A stretch of DNA of 34,462 nucleotides, taken from assembly GCF_006335005.1 (NCBI RefSeq), contig NZ_VDMP01000020.1, positions 123,458 through 157,919 of the forward strand, read 5' to 3'. Positions 24,590 through 31,391 of this stretch are shown one piece after another (position 1 is the first letter of the stretch; every line of letters starts with the position of its first letter). A program made the position numbers and the translations under genes. This DNA comes from Nocardioides albidus (GTDB lineage Bacteria; Actinomycetota; Actinomycetes; Propionibacteriales; Nocardioidaceae). The notes under the pieces are model-generated. The model saw only the letters and a program-made list of their open reading frames with translations, had not been told where the DNA came from and ran no database searches.

Positions 24590-25871
24590 GTTCAGCGCCG
24601 CCGTCTACCAGAACGAGTTCCTGCCCGACGGCGGGACCGACGTCAACGCGATCGTCACGATCACCTGCAAGGGCGCCGGCACCGCCGGCCAGTCCGGGGC
24701 GGGCAGCGCCGGCGAGATCATCATCGTCGACACGTCCGGCTCCATGGGCCCGGCGACGATGGCCGCGGCCAAGGAGGGCGCCCAGGCCGCGCTCGCCGAG
24801 ATCGTCGACGGCACCTACTTCGCCATCATCGCCGGCGCCGACCGGGCGATGCTCGCCTACCCGCAGGTGTCGAGCGGCCCCGGCATGGTGCAGATGGACG
24901 CTCGCACGCGGCAGGAGGCGTCCGCCGCGATCGACCGCTTCGTCGGCAGCGGAGGCACGGCGATCAGCACGTGGCTCGACCTCGCCGGTCAGCTCTTCTC
25001 GTCGGTCAGCGCGGTCACCCAGCGCCACGTGCTGCTGCTCACCGACGGCGAGAACCGGGAGCGGCCGGGCCGCCTCGACGACGCGATCAACCGCGCCACC
25101 GGCTACTTCCAGGCCGACTGCCGCGGCGCCGGCACCGACTGGCAGGTCGCGGAGATCCGGCGGATCGCGCAGGCCCTGCTCGGCACCGTCGACATCATCC
25201 CCAGCCCCGCGGAGATGAAGGCGCAGTTCCAGGAGATCATGCGCAACGCCATGGCGCGCGGCGTGGCCGACGCGTCCCTGCGGGTGTGGACGCCGCAGGG
25301 TGCCGAGGTGCTCTTCGTGCGTCAGGTCTCGCCGACCGTCGAGGACCTCACCCAGCGTCGTACCCCCGTCAACCCGCTGACCGGCGACTACCCGACCGGC
25401 GCGTGGTCCGACGAGTCGCGCGACTACCACGTCGCCGTCCGGGTCCCGGCCAAGGCGATCGGCCAGGAGCAGCTCGCCGCCCGCGTCCAGCTCGCCCTCG
25501 GCTCCGACGTCGTCGCACAGGGCCTGGTGAAGGCGACCTGGTCCAACAACTCCGAGCTCACCACCCGCATCGACCAGCAGGTCGCCCACTACACCGGCCA
25601 GGCCGAGCTCGCCCAGGCGATCCAGGAGGGTCTGGCCGCCAAGGCCGCCGGCGACGAGGCGACCGCGACCACCAAGCTCGGCCGGGCGGTCCAGCTTGCC
25701 GCGGCCACCGGCAACGACGAGGCGACGTCCAAGCTGCGCAAGGTCGTCGACGTCGACAACGAGGAGGCCGGCACCGTCCGGCTCAAGCGCACGGTCGAGA
25801 AGGCCGACGAGATGGCTCTCGACACCGCCTCCACGAAGACCACGCGGATCCGCAAGGAGCCGACCTCATGA
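24582..25871 (+). CDS. VWA-domain protein
   Basis: 429 residues; ATG 24582 follows GGAGGA (24566-24571) and overlaps the phosphatase gene by 8 nt. The von Willebrand A domain has a complete MIDAS metal site: DTSGS (50-54), Thr126 in GSGGTAIS, and LLTDGEN (TDG 154-156). A beta-rich domain follows, and then a helical tail with TVRLKRTVEKADE and TKTTRIRKEPTS, rich in Thr next to basic residues. VWA proteins use the bound metal to hold partner proteins. The kinase-phosphatase-VWA combination recalls the TerY-P triads. The Thr-rich tail could be phosphorylated and read by the FHA protein encoded next; this is inference. Confidence 0.92.
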   Translation: MAEFSAAVYQNEFLPDGGTDVNAIVTITCKGAGTAGQSGAGSAGEIIIVDTSGSMGPATMAAAKEGAQAALAEIVDGTYFAIIAGADRAMLAYPQVSSGPGMVQMDARTRQEASAAIDRFVGSGGTAISTWLDLAGQLFSSVSAVTQRHVLLLTDGENRERPGRLDDAINRATGYFQADCRGAGTDWQVAEIRRIAQALLGTVDIIPSPAEMKAQFQEIMRNAMARGVADASLRVWTPQGAEVLFVRQVSPTVEDLTQRRTPVNPLTGDYPTGAWSDESRDYHVAVRVPAKAIGQEQLAARVQLALGSDVVAQGLVKATWSNNSELTTRIDQQVAHYTGQAELAQAIQEGLAAKAAGDEATATTKLGRAVQLAAATGNDEATSKLRKVVDVDNEEAGTVRLKRTVEKADEMALDTASTKTTRIRKEPTS

Positions 25872-26650
25872 GCACCTGCCCCTCGGGGCACGACTCGGCC
25901 TCCGACGACTACTGCGACGTCTGCGGGCTGCCGATCCCGGCGGGCGGGGGTACGCCTGCCCCGGACGCCGTGGAGGCTCCGCCACCGCCGCCGCAGGACG
26001 CCCCTCCGGCGGCGCCGTCGACGGCCGAGTGTCCCAACTGCCAGGCGACCAACCCGCCCAACGCGTTGTTCTGCGAGGCCTGCGGCTACGACTTCACCAC
26101 AGGCTCGATACCGCGGCCGATCACGCCCTCGGTGCTCGACCTCGGCGTCCCCGCCGGGAGTGACGACCCCGGCACCGCGGAGGCCGCCAAGCCCACGACC
26201 GGGGCTCCGGCGGGGCCGGCGGGCGGCTCGATCGCACCCCCGCTGACCGACGCCTGGGTGGCGGAGGTCTGGATCGACCCGGACTGGTACGCCGACCAGG
26301 AGTCGACCGACCCGCTGCCCTCGGCGGGAGTCCCGACCGTCGTACTCCTCAAGACGACCTCGATCCTCGTCGGCCGGACCTCCCGCAGCCGCGGCATCCA
26401 CCCCGACATCGACCTCGGCTCCGACAACGGCATCAGCCGCCGCCACTGCCAGCTCACCACCGACGGCACCCGCTGGTGGGTCGAGGACCTCGGCTCGTCC
26501 AACGGCACCTACCTCGGCACCGCGGTCGGCTCGTTGCCGAAGACCCCGCTCCCGGCCGGGGAGAAGCGGGAGATCGCGCCCGACGCGCGGGTCTACCTCG
26601 GTGCCTGGACCCGGATCGTGATCCGGCGGGCGCAGCCGGGAGAGGTCTGA
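25868..26650 (+). CDS. FHA-domain protein with N-terminal zinc ribbons
   Basis: 260 residues, starting in the ATGA overlap with the VWA gene. Two Cys motifs open it (CPSGHDSASDDYCDVCG and CPNCQATNPPNALFCEACG), then a Pro/Ala linker and a C-terminal FHA domain: ILVGRTSRSRGIHPD, GISRRHCQL, VEDLGSSNGTYL. The phosphothreonine-binding Arg170, Ser190, His193 and Asn212 are all there. In mycobacteria the FHA protein GarA is the PknG substrate and controls glutamate metabolism. This protein lacks a GarA-like ETTS motif at its N-terminus, so it is a relative in role at most. Last gene of the operon. Confidence 0.93.
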   Translation: MSTCPSGHDSASDDYCDVCGLPIPAGGGTPAPDAVEAPPPPPQDAPPAAPSTAECPNCQATNPPNALFCEACGYDFTTGSIPRPITPSVLDLGVPAGSDDPGTAEAAKPTTGAPAGPAGGSIAPPLTDAWVAEVWIDPDWYADQESTDPLPSAGVPTVVLLKTTSILVGRTSRSRGIHPDIDLGSDNGISRRHCQLTTDGTRWWVEDLGSSNGTYLGTAVGSLPKTPLPAGEKREIAPDARVYLGAWTRIVIRRAQPGEV

Positions 26651-26665
26651 GCGTCGAGGGGTGAC

Positions 26666-26691
26666 AGTTTCACCGGCCGGCCGGTGAAGCT
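26666..26691. terminator. Bidirectional terminator after the FHA gene
   Basis: A perfect 20-bp palindrome (TTCACCGGCC/GGCCGGTGAA, 26669-26688), extended to 13 pairs by A-T, G-C and a G-T wobble. It sits between the FHA stop (26650) and the stop of the convergent methyltransferase (26695). There is no long T-run. Confidence 0.7.
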
Positions 26692-26694
26692 CCC

Positions 26695-27264
26695 TCAGCG
26701 ACGCGTCGCGATCAGCGCCGACGCGTCCGGGGCGACCATCACCTCGACGGTGGTGAACCGCTCGTCGGTGAGCCATTCCTCGCGCAGCGTGTCGACGCGG
26801 CCACCCGTGATCGGCGGCCACATCTCGCACGGCACGAAGTCGTCGAGGACGACGATGCCGCCGGGCTCGACGAGGTCCGCGATCTTGTCGACACCGACCG
26901 CCGACCGGTCGCCGGAGTCGAGGAACAGCAGCGCGAACGGGCCCTTGTCGAGCAGCGTCGACCAGTCCGCCTCGAGGACGTCGACCAGCGGGTCGTCGTC
27001 GAAGATCTCGATGGCGGCCGCGGCCAGCTTGGGGTCGAGCTCCGCGGTGAGGATGCGGGCCTTGTCGTTGCGTACGCCGGAGCGCAACCACGCCGTACCG
27101 ACACCGCAGCCCGTGCCGAACTCTGCCATCGTGCCCTCGCGGGTCGCGGCCAGGGCGGCGAGCAGGCGTCCGGTCTCGTTGCGGCAGAAGGAGACGTACC
27201 CCGCCCGGCGAGACACGTCGAACGCGCGGTGGACCACGTCGGGCAGCTCGGGGGGCGCGCTCAT
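26695..27264 (-). CDS. Class I SAM-dependent methyltransferase
   Basis: 189 residues from ATG 27264. The Rossmann-type SAM motif I is EFGTGCGVGTAWL, with the acidic end of strand 2 in LTAELDPKLAAAAIEI, and post-I and III segments LLFLDSGD and GGIVVLDDF. The overall look is of the O-methyltransferase/CmcI-like group. The substrate is unknown. GAGACT ends six bases before the ATG, so it may be leaderless. The frame is open to 27339, but the first 25 residues there do not resemble the family. It converges on the ten-gene operon. Confidence 0.85.
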   Translation of the reverse strand: MSAPPELPDVVHRAFDVSRRAGYVSFCRNETGRLLAALAATREGTMAEFGTGCGVGTAWLRSGVRNDKARILTAELDPKLAAAAIEIFDDDPLVDVLEADWSTLLDKGPFALLFLDSGDRSAVGVDKIADLVEPGGIVVLDDFVPCEMWPPITGGRVDTLREEWLTDERFTTVEVMVAPDASALIATRR

Positions 27265-27352
27265 GCCTCGAGTCTCACCCCTGCGATCAAGGCGCGGGAC
27301 GGCGATCTCGGATCGTGGTCCGGGCCGGGTCGCCCGCATCGTGGACGAACCC

Positions 27353-27382
27353 GAGACAAGCCGGCGAGACCTGCCCTACTGT
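27353..27382 (+). promoter_or_regulatory. Predicted promoter of the leuB leader
   Basis: GAGACA (27353-27358), an 18-nt spacer and TACTGT (27377-27382). A start seven bases after the -10 box lies three bases before the leader peptide ATG. Spacing and placement match the ilv leader promoter. Confidence 0.45.
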
Positions 27383-27391
27383 CGTCCCATC

Positions 27392-27436
27392 ATGCGGAGC
27401 GCTCTTCTCGTAATCGTGCGCCGCGGCGAGGCCTGA
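27392..27436 (+). CDS. Leader peptide upstream of leuB
   Basis: A 14-residue ORF, MRSALLVIVRRGEA, with consecutive Leu-Leu-Val-Ile-Val codons at 27404-27418. It lies about 435 nt before leuB, at the start of a gene-poor stretch, and its end overlaps a strong stem. By analogy with ilv and leu leaders it should report the supply of charged branched-chain tRNAs. It has no Shine-Dalgarno sequence and may be read from a nearly leaderless transcript. Confidence 0.65.
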   Translation: MRSALLVIVRRGEA

Positions 27437-27467
27437 GAGAGGCCACCTCGCCGCGGTGATTGCGGCG
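27421..27467 (+). promoter_or_regulatory. Competing stems in the leuB leader
   Basis: Stem A: CCGCGGCGAGG (27421-27431) with CCTCGCCGCGG (27446-27456), an exact 11-bp pair, with an inner GGCCT/AGGCC stem. Stem B: CGCCGC (27449-27454) with GCGGCG (27462-27467). A and B share bases and exclude each other. A ribosome stalled on the Leu/Val/Ile codons would cover the left arm of A and allow B. No T-run follows, so control may be on translation or Rho access rather than by intrinsic termination. Confidence 0.5.
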
Positions 27468-27699
27468 TTCCCCGAAACCCCGCGTCGGGCTTCTCGATCC
27501 AGTTGAAGTCCCGGCACGTCTCCGCAGGCACACCGCGGCGGGCCCACCGATCGGCACACGCGCGATCCGCAGCCCCGTCGCAGTCGAGCTCCCGTGCGAT
27601 CCACGAGCTGACGCCCACCCGCCGCGGTGGGAGCGGCCGGGACTGACCAGCACCCGTCAGACCCCCGCCCCTCCCCACCGTTCCCGAAGGACGCCAGCC
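27468..27699. other. Leader stretch without a clear gene
   Basis: Between the leuB leader stems and the small ORF. I see no T-run, promoter or good plus-strand ORF. On the minus strand a frame across this stretch encodes a protein-like segment (SSWIARELDCDGAADRACAD and RGVPAETCRDFNWIEKPDAG) with GC-rich third positions. It could be a gene remnant or chance, and I do not call it a gene. Confidence 0.4.
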
Positions 27700-27861
27700 A
27701 TGTTCAGCACCGCCACTCCGTCGACCACCTACCGCGACTCCCGCGAGTGGGGGCCCGCCAAGCACGACCCGGAGCACCCCTTCCACCTCGCCCAGCTCGA
27801 CACCGTCGTCGCCGCGACTGACCTGCGAGACGGTGACGACGAGCTTCCCGACGACAACTAG
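27700..27861 (+). CDS. Small ORF directly before leuB
   Basis: 53 residues from ATG 27700 with a good GAAGGA (27685-27690) nine bases upstream. The sequence starts [20 protein letters not shown] and is acidic at the end ([12 protein letters not shown]). I recognise no family. Its stop is 10 nt before the leuB ATG, and leuB has no clear ribosome-binding site, so translation of leuB may depend on termination at this ORF. It may thus be a coupling ORF as much as a functional protein. Confidence 0.55.
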   Translation: MFSTATPSTTYRDSREWGPAKHDPEHPFHLAQLDTVVAATDLRDGDDELPDDN

Positions 27862-27871
27862 GTTTCCTCCC

Positions 27872-28969
27872 ATGACCGACTCCTCCGCTGCAGCCCCCGT
27901 CACCACCGGACAGGTCGCCCTGGGCGTCATCCCCGGCGACGGGATCGGGCCCGAGGTGACCGCCGAGGCCCTCAAGGTCCTCGAGGTCGCGGCGCCGGCC
28001 GATCTGAAGTTCGCGCAGACCTCCTACGACCTCGGTGCCGAGCGCTACCTGCGCACCGGCGAGGTGCTGCCCGACAGCGTGCTCGAGGAGATCCGCAACC
28101 AGGACGCCCTGCTGCTCGGCGCGGTCGGCGGCAAGCCCAACGACCCGAACCTGCCGCCCGGCATCCTCGAGCGCGGCCTGCTGCTCAAGCTGCGCTTCGA
28201 GCTCGACCACTACGTCAACCTGCGCCCCTCGCGCATCTACCCGGGCTCGGTCTCGCCGCTGTCCGACGAGGTGCTCGCCAAGGGCGAGGTCGACTTCGTC
28301 GTCGTCCGCGAGGGCACCGAGGGCCCCTACACCGGCAACGGCGGCGCCCTGCGCGTCGGTACGCCGGCCGAGGTCGCCACCGAGGTCTCGGTCAACACGG
28401 CGTACGGCGTCGAGCGGGTCGTCCGCGACGCCTTCGAGCGGGCCCGCAGGCGCCCCCGCAAGAAGCTCACGCTGGTCCACAAGACCAACGTGCTCGTGCA
28501 CGCGGGCCAGGTCTGGTGGCGGCTCTTCCAGCAGGTGGCCGAGGAGTACCCCGACGTCACCACCGACTACAGCCACATCGACGCGGTGATGATCTACCTG
28601 ACGACCGACCCGCAGCGCTTCGACGTCATCGTCACCGACAACCTGTTCGGCGACATCGTGACCGACCTCGCCGCCGCGATCAGCGGAGGCATCGGCCTCG
28701 CCGCCTCCGGCAACGTCAACCCCGACCGCACGGCGCCCTCGATGTTCGAGCCCGTGCACGGCTCGGCCCCCGACATCGCCGGCCAGCTCATCGCCGACCC
28801 CACCGCCGCGATCCTCTCCGGCGCGCTGCTCCTCGACCACCTCGGCCACCCCGAGGCGGCTGCCAGGATCGAGGCCGCGGTGCTCGCCGACCTCGAGGCG
28901 CGCGAGCCCGGCCAGCAGCGTCGTACCCCCGAGGTGGGCGACGCGATCGCCGCCCGAGTACTCGGCTGA
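27872..28969 (+). CDS. leuB: 3-Isopropylmalate dehydrogenase
   Basis: 365 residues from ATG 27872. It oxidises and decarboxylates 3-isopropylmalate with NAD, the third step of leucine synthesis. Family motifs: [52 protein letters not shown], the catalytic Lys/Asp region VHKTNVL and [24 protein letters not shown], and [13 protein letters not shown] near the NAD site. The first 14 residues ([14 protein letters not shown]) are an extra tail, and the frame is open back to 27833. The ATG has only a weak AGG before it. ilvE follows after 73 nt. Confidence 0.95.
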   Translation: MTDSSAAAPVTTGQVALGVIPGDGIGPEVTAEALKVLEVAAPADLKFAQTSYDLGAERYLRTGEVLPDSVLEEIRNQDALLLGAVGGKPNDPNLPPGILERGLLLKLRFELDHYVNLRPSRIYPGSVSPLSDEVLAKGEVDFVVVREGTEGPYTGNGGALRVGTPAEVATEVSVNTAYGVERVVRDAFERARRRPRKKLTLVHKTNVLVHAGQVWWRLFQQVAEEYPDVTTDYSHIDAVMIYLTTDPQRFDVIVTDNLFGDIVTDLAAAISGGIGLAASGNVNPDRTAPSMFEPVHGSAPDIAGQLIADPTAAILSGALLLDHLGHPEAAARIEAAVLADLEAREPGQQRRTPEVGDAIAARVLG

Positions 28970-29042
28970 TCCGCGCCTACGATCCGTCGGTGGCGCGGGT
29001 CACACCGCCAACTCGTACCCGCGCCCCGAGAGGACTAGATTC

Positions 29043-30128
29043 ATGACCATGCAGATCACCACCACGCTCTCTGCGAGCCCCACCGACGACGCCCGGCTGG
29101 CAGAGATCCTGTCCAACCCGGGCTTCGGCACGCATTTCTCCGACCACATGTTCACCGTCGAGTGGACCCCCGAGAAGGGCTGGTACGACGCGCGCATCAC
29201 GCCGTACGGCCCGATCACCCTCGACCCGGCGGCCGCCGTCCTGCACTACGCGCAGGAGACCTTCGAGGGCATGAAGGCCTACCGCCACGACGACGACTCG
29301 CTGTGGCTGTTCCGGCCCGAGGCCAACGCGGAGCGGATGAAGCGCTCCAGCCACCGCCTCGCGCTGCCCGTGCTCGAGGTCCCCGACTTCATCCAGGCCG
29401 TCGAGGAGCTCGTCAAGGTCGACGCCCGCTTCGTCCCCGGCAACCCCGACGGCGGCGAGAAGAGCCTCTACCTGCGCCCGTTCATGTTCGCCTCGGAGAA
29501 GTTCCTGGGCGTGCGCCCGGCCCAGCACGTCACCTTCATGGTGATCGCGAGCCCGGCGGGCGCCTACTTCAAGGGCGGCGTCAAGCCGGTCACCCTGTGG
29601 CTGACCGAGGAGTACACCCGCGCGGGCCGCGGCGGCATGGGCGCGGCCAAGACCGGCGGCAACTACGCCAGCTCGCTCGTCGCCCAGCAGGAGGCCTATG
29701 CCGAGGGCTGCGACCAGGTGGTCTTCCTCGACGCCCAGGAGGGGAAGTACGTCGAGGAGCTCGGCGGGATGAACATGTACTTCGTCTTCGACGACGGCTC
29801 CATCGTCACCCCCGAGACCGGCACCATCCTGGAGGGCATCACCCGCGCCTCGATCATCGAGCTCGCCGGCAAGATGGGCCACCAGGTCACCGAGCGGAGG
29901 TTCGGCATCGACGAGTGGCGCGAGGGCGTCGCCAGCGGCCGGATCACCGAGATCTTCGCCTGCGGCACCGCTGCGGTGGTCACCCCGGTCGGCTCGCTGA
30001 AGTACGCCGGCGGCCAGACGCCGGCACCCGCCAGCCAGGACCTCACCATGCGGATCCGCGACGCCCTCGTCGGCGTCCAGCTCGGCCGCGCCGAGGACAC
30101 CTTCGGCTGGATGCGCCGCATCGACTGA
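29043..30128 (+). CDS. ilvE: Branched-chain amino acid aminotransferase
   Basis: 361 residues, fold-type IV PLP enzyme of the long (class II) group. It moves the amino group from glutamate onto the keto acids of valine, leucine and isoleucine, the last step of all three pathways. Motifs: HYAQETFEGMKAYRHDD, RPEANAERMKRSS, SLYLRPFMFA, and AAKTGGNYASSLVAQQEAY, in which the Lys of AKTGGNYA binds PLP. EELGGMNMYFVF and ACGTAAVVTPVG follow. GAGAGGA stands a few bases before the ATG. It probably shares a transcript with leuB, and ends at a bidirectional hairpin. Confidence 0.96.
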   Translation: MTMQITTTLSASPTDDARLAEILSNPGFGTHFSDHMFTVEWTPEKGWYDARITPYGPITLDPAAAVLHYAQETFEGMKAYRHDDDSLWLFRPEANAERMKRSSHRLALPVLEVPDFIQAVEELVKVDARFVPGNPDGGEKSLYLRPFMFASEKFLGVRPAQHVTFMVIASPAGAYFKGGVKPVTLWLTEEYTRAGRGGMGAAKTGGNYASSLVAQQEAYAEGCDQVVFLDAQEGKYVEELGGMNMYFVFDDGSIVTPETGTILEGITRASIIELAGKMGHQVTERRFGIDEWREGVASGRITEIFACGTAAVVTPVGSLKYAGGQTPAPASQDLTMRIRDALVGVQLGRAEDTFGWMRRID

Positions 30129-30135
30129 CCGAGTC

Positions 30136-30175
30136 GGGTGGGTGAGGGTGACCTGGAGGTCACTCTCACCCACCC
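30136..30175. terminator. Bidirectional terminator between ilvE and the hydrolase gene
   Basis: An 18-bp stem with one G-T pair (30136-30153 with 30158-30175) and a TGGA loop. It starts 8 nt after the ilvE stop and includes the last codons of the convergent hydrolase gene. No T-run follows. Confidence 0.7.
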
Positions 30176-30951
30176 AGCCCGTCCAGGAAGAGGCTGATCG
30201 CGGCCGCGACAGCAGCGGCATGGGTGACCGCGAGGCCGTGGTCGGCGCCCGGGACCACGACATCGGCGGCACCGGGGAACCACCCGAGCACCCGCTTCCG
30301 GACGGCGGCCCACCACGGGCCGCTCGCGTCGCCGCCGACGTGCAGAACGGGGCAGGCGACCCGCGTCGCCTCGGCGTCCCCGAATGTCCAGTCGCAGAGG
30401 GCCGGCAGATCGCGGTCGAAGAAGGTGGCCGCGTCACGCAGCATCTGCTCGCGGGCGTCGGGAACGTCTCGCTCGAGCGCGGCCCACCACGCCGGCGGCG
30501 CCTGCATCGCGACGAAGGCCTCGAGCGCCGCCGCGACCCCCTGCTCCCGGCGAAGGTCGACCAGTTCGGCCACGACCGCCAGGAACGCGGCGCGGTGGAC
30601 GGTCACGCTCGGCGGCGGCTCGAGGAGCACCAGGCTCGCCACCCGGTCCGAGTGGGCCACCGCGAGGTCGAGCGCGATCGCCGCGGAGTAGGAGTAGCCC
30701 AGCACGTGGGCCCGCTCGAGGCCGAGGTCGTCGAGCAGCTCCACGCAGTCGCAGCTTTCGGCGGCGATCGAGGGCTGGTCGTGCGGGGACGCGCTGCCGG
30801 CGTACCCGCGCCGGTGCAGGACCAGTCGCCGGTAGTCCGCGAGGTCGGGCGACAGCGCGAGCGGGAGCAGCTCGTCGGCGGTCAGCCCGGTCTGGATCAT
30901 CAACAGCGGGACGCCGTCGCCGAGGTCGTGGACCTCCAGCGCGGGAGCCAT
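30166..30951 (-). CDS. Alpha/beta hydrolase
   Basis: 261 residues from ATG 30951. Alpha/beta-hydrolase fold with the nucleophile elbow GYSYSAA (Ser in GxSxxA form), preceded by the LVLHRRGYAGS strand-loop. The acid is probably the Asp of VLHVGGDASG, and the catalytic His is in GADHGLAVTH. The length and order fit the lactonase/esterase-like group; the substrate is not evident. The frame is open to 30987, but those residues overlap the divergent gene. There is no clear Shine-Dalgarno sequence. Confidence 0.83.
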   Translation of the reverse strand: MAPALEVHDLGDGVPLLMIQTGLTADELLPLALSPDLADYRRLVLHRRGYAGSASPHDQPSIAAESCDCVELLDDLGLERAHVLGYSYSAAIALDLAVAHSDRVASLVLLEPPPSVTVHRAAFLAVVAELVDLRREQGVAAALEAFVAMQAPPAWWAALERDVPDAREQMLRDAATFFDRDLPALCDWTFGDAEATRVACPVLHVGGDASGPWWAAVRKRVLGWFPGAADVVVPGADHGLAVTHAAAVAAAISLFLDGLGG

Positions 30952-30980
30952 GATCCATGGTGGCACGTGATACTGGCGTG

Positions 30981-31382
30981 ATGGCACACCCGATCATGTT
31001 CAGCGACGACGACCCGGGCCTCGCCGAGCTGCGGGCGATCTGTCTGGCGCTCCCGGGCGCGGAGGAGCGGGTCAGCCACGGTCGGCCGACCTTCCGCGCG
31101 GGCAGGATCTTCGCCGCCTTCGGTGGCAGCGAGAAGATCCGGCCGGGAGAGCACCGGATGGTGCCGAGCGCGTTCATCTTCACCCCCGACGCCGTCGACC
31201 TGCCGGCGATCGACGAGGACCCTCGCTTCTTCGTGCCCGCCTACTACGGCCCGTACGGCGGCCGCGCCATCGATCTCGCCGGTCCCGGCGTGGACTGGGC
31301 CGAGATCGCCGAGCTGGCGGACGCGTCGTACCGACGGGTCGCTCCGAAGCGCCTCGTCGAGGAGCTCGACGCGCGCGGGTAA
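30981..31382 (+). CDS. MmcQ/YjbR-family protein
   Basis: 133 residues from ATG 30981. The pattern LRAICLALPGAEERVSHGRP and RAGRIFAAFGG near the start, and DWAEIAELADASYRRVAPKR at the end, matches the MmcQ/YjbR (DUF419) family. These are small proteins with a DNA-binding-like fold and uncertain function. GATACT (30969-30974) ends six bases before the ATG, so a leaderless start is likely. The kinase gene follows after 9 nt but has its own -10-like box. Confidence 0.8.
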   Translation: MAHPIMFSDDDPGLAELRAICLALPGAEERVSHGRPTFRAGRIFAAFGGSEKIRPGEHRMVPSAFIFTPDAVDLPAIDEDPRFFVPAYYGPYGGRAIDLAGPGVDWAEIAELADASYRRVAPKRLVEELDARG

Positions 31383-31385
31383 TCT
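31380..31385 (+). promoter_or_regulatory. Predicted -10 box of the Ser/Thr kinase gene
   Basis: TAATCT, close to the actinobacterial -10 consensus, ends six bases before GTG 31392. It overlaps the stop codon of the MmcQ-like gene (TAA, 31380-31382). No clear -35 box is seen. Confidence 0.45.
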
Positions 31386-31391
31386 CGGCTC

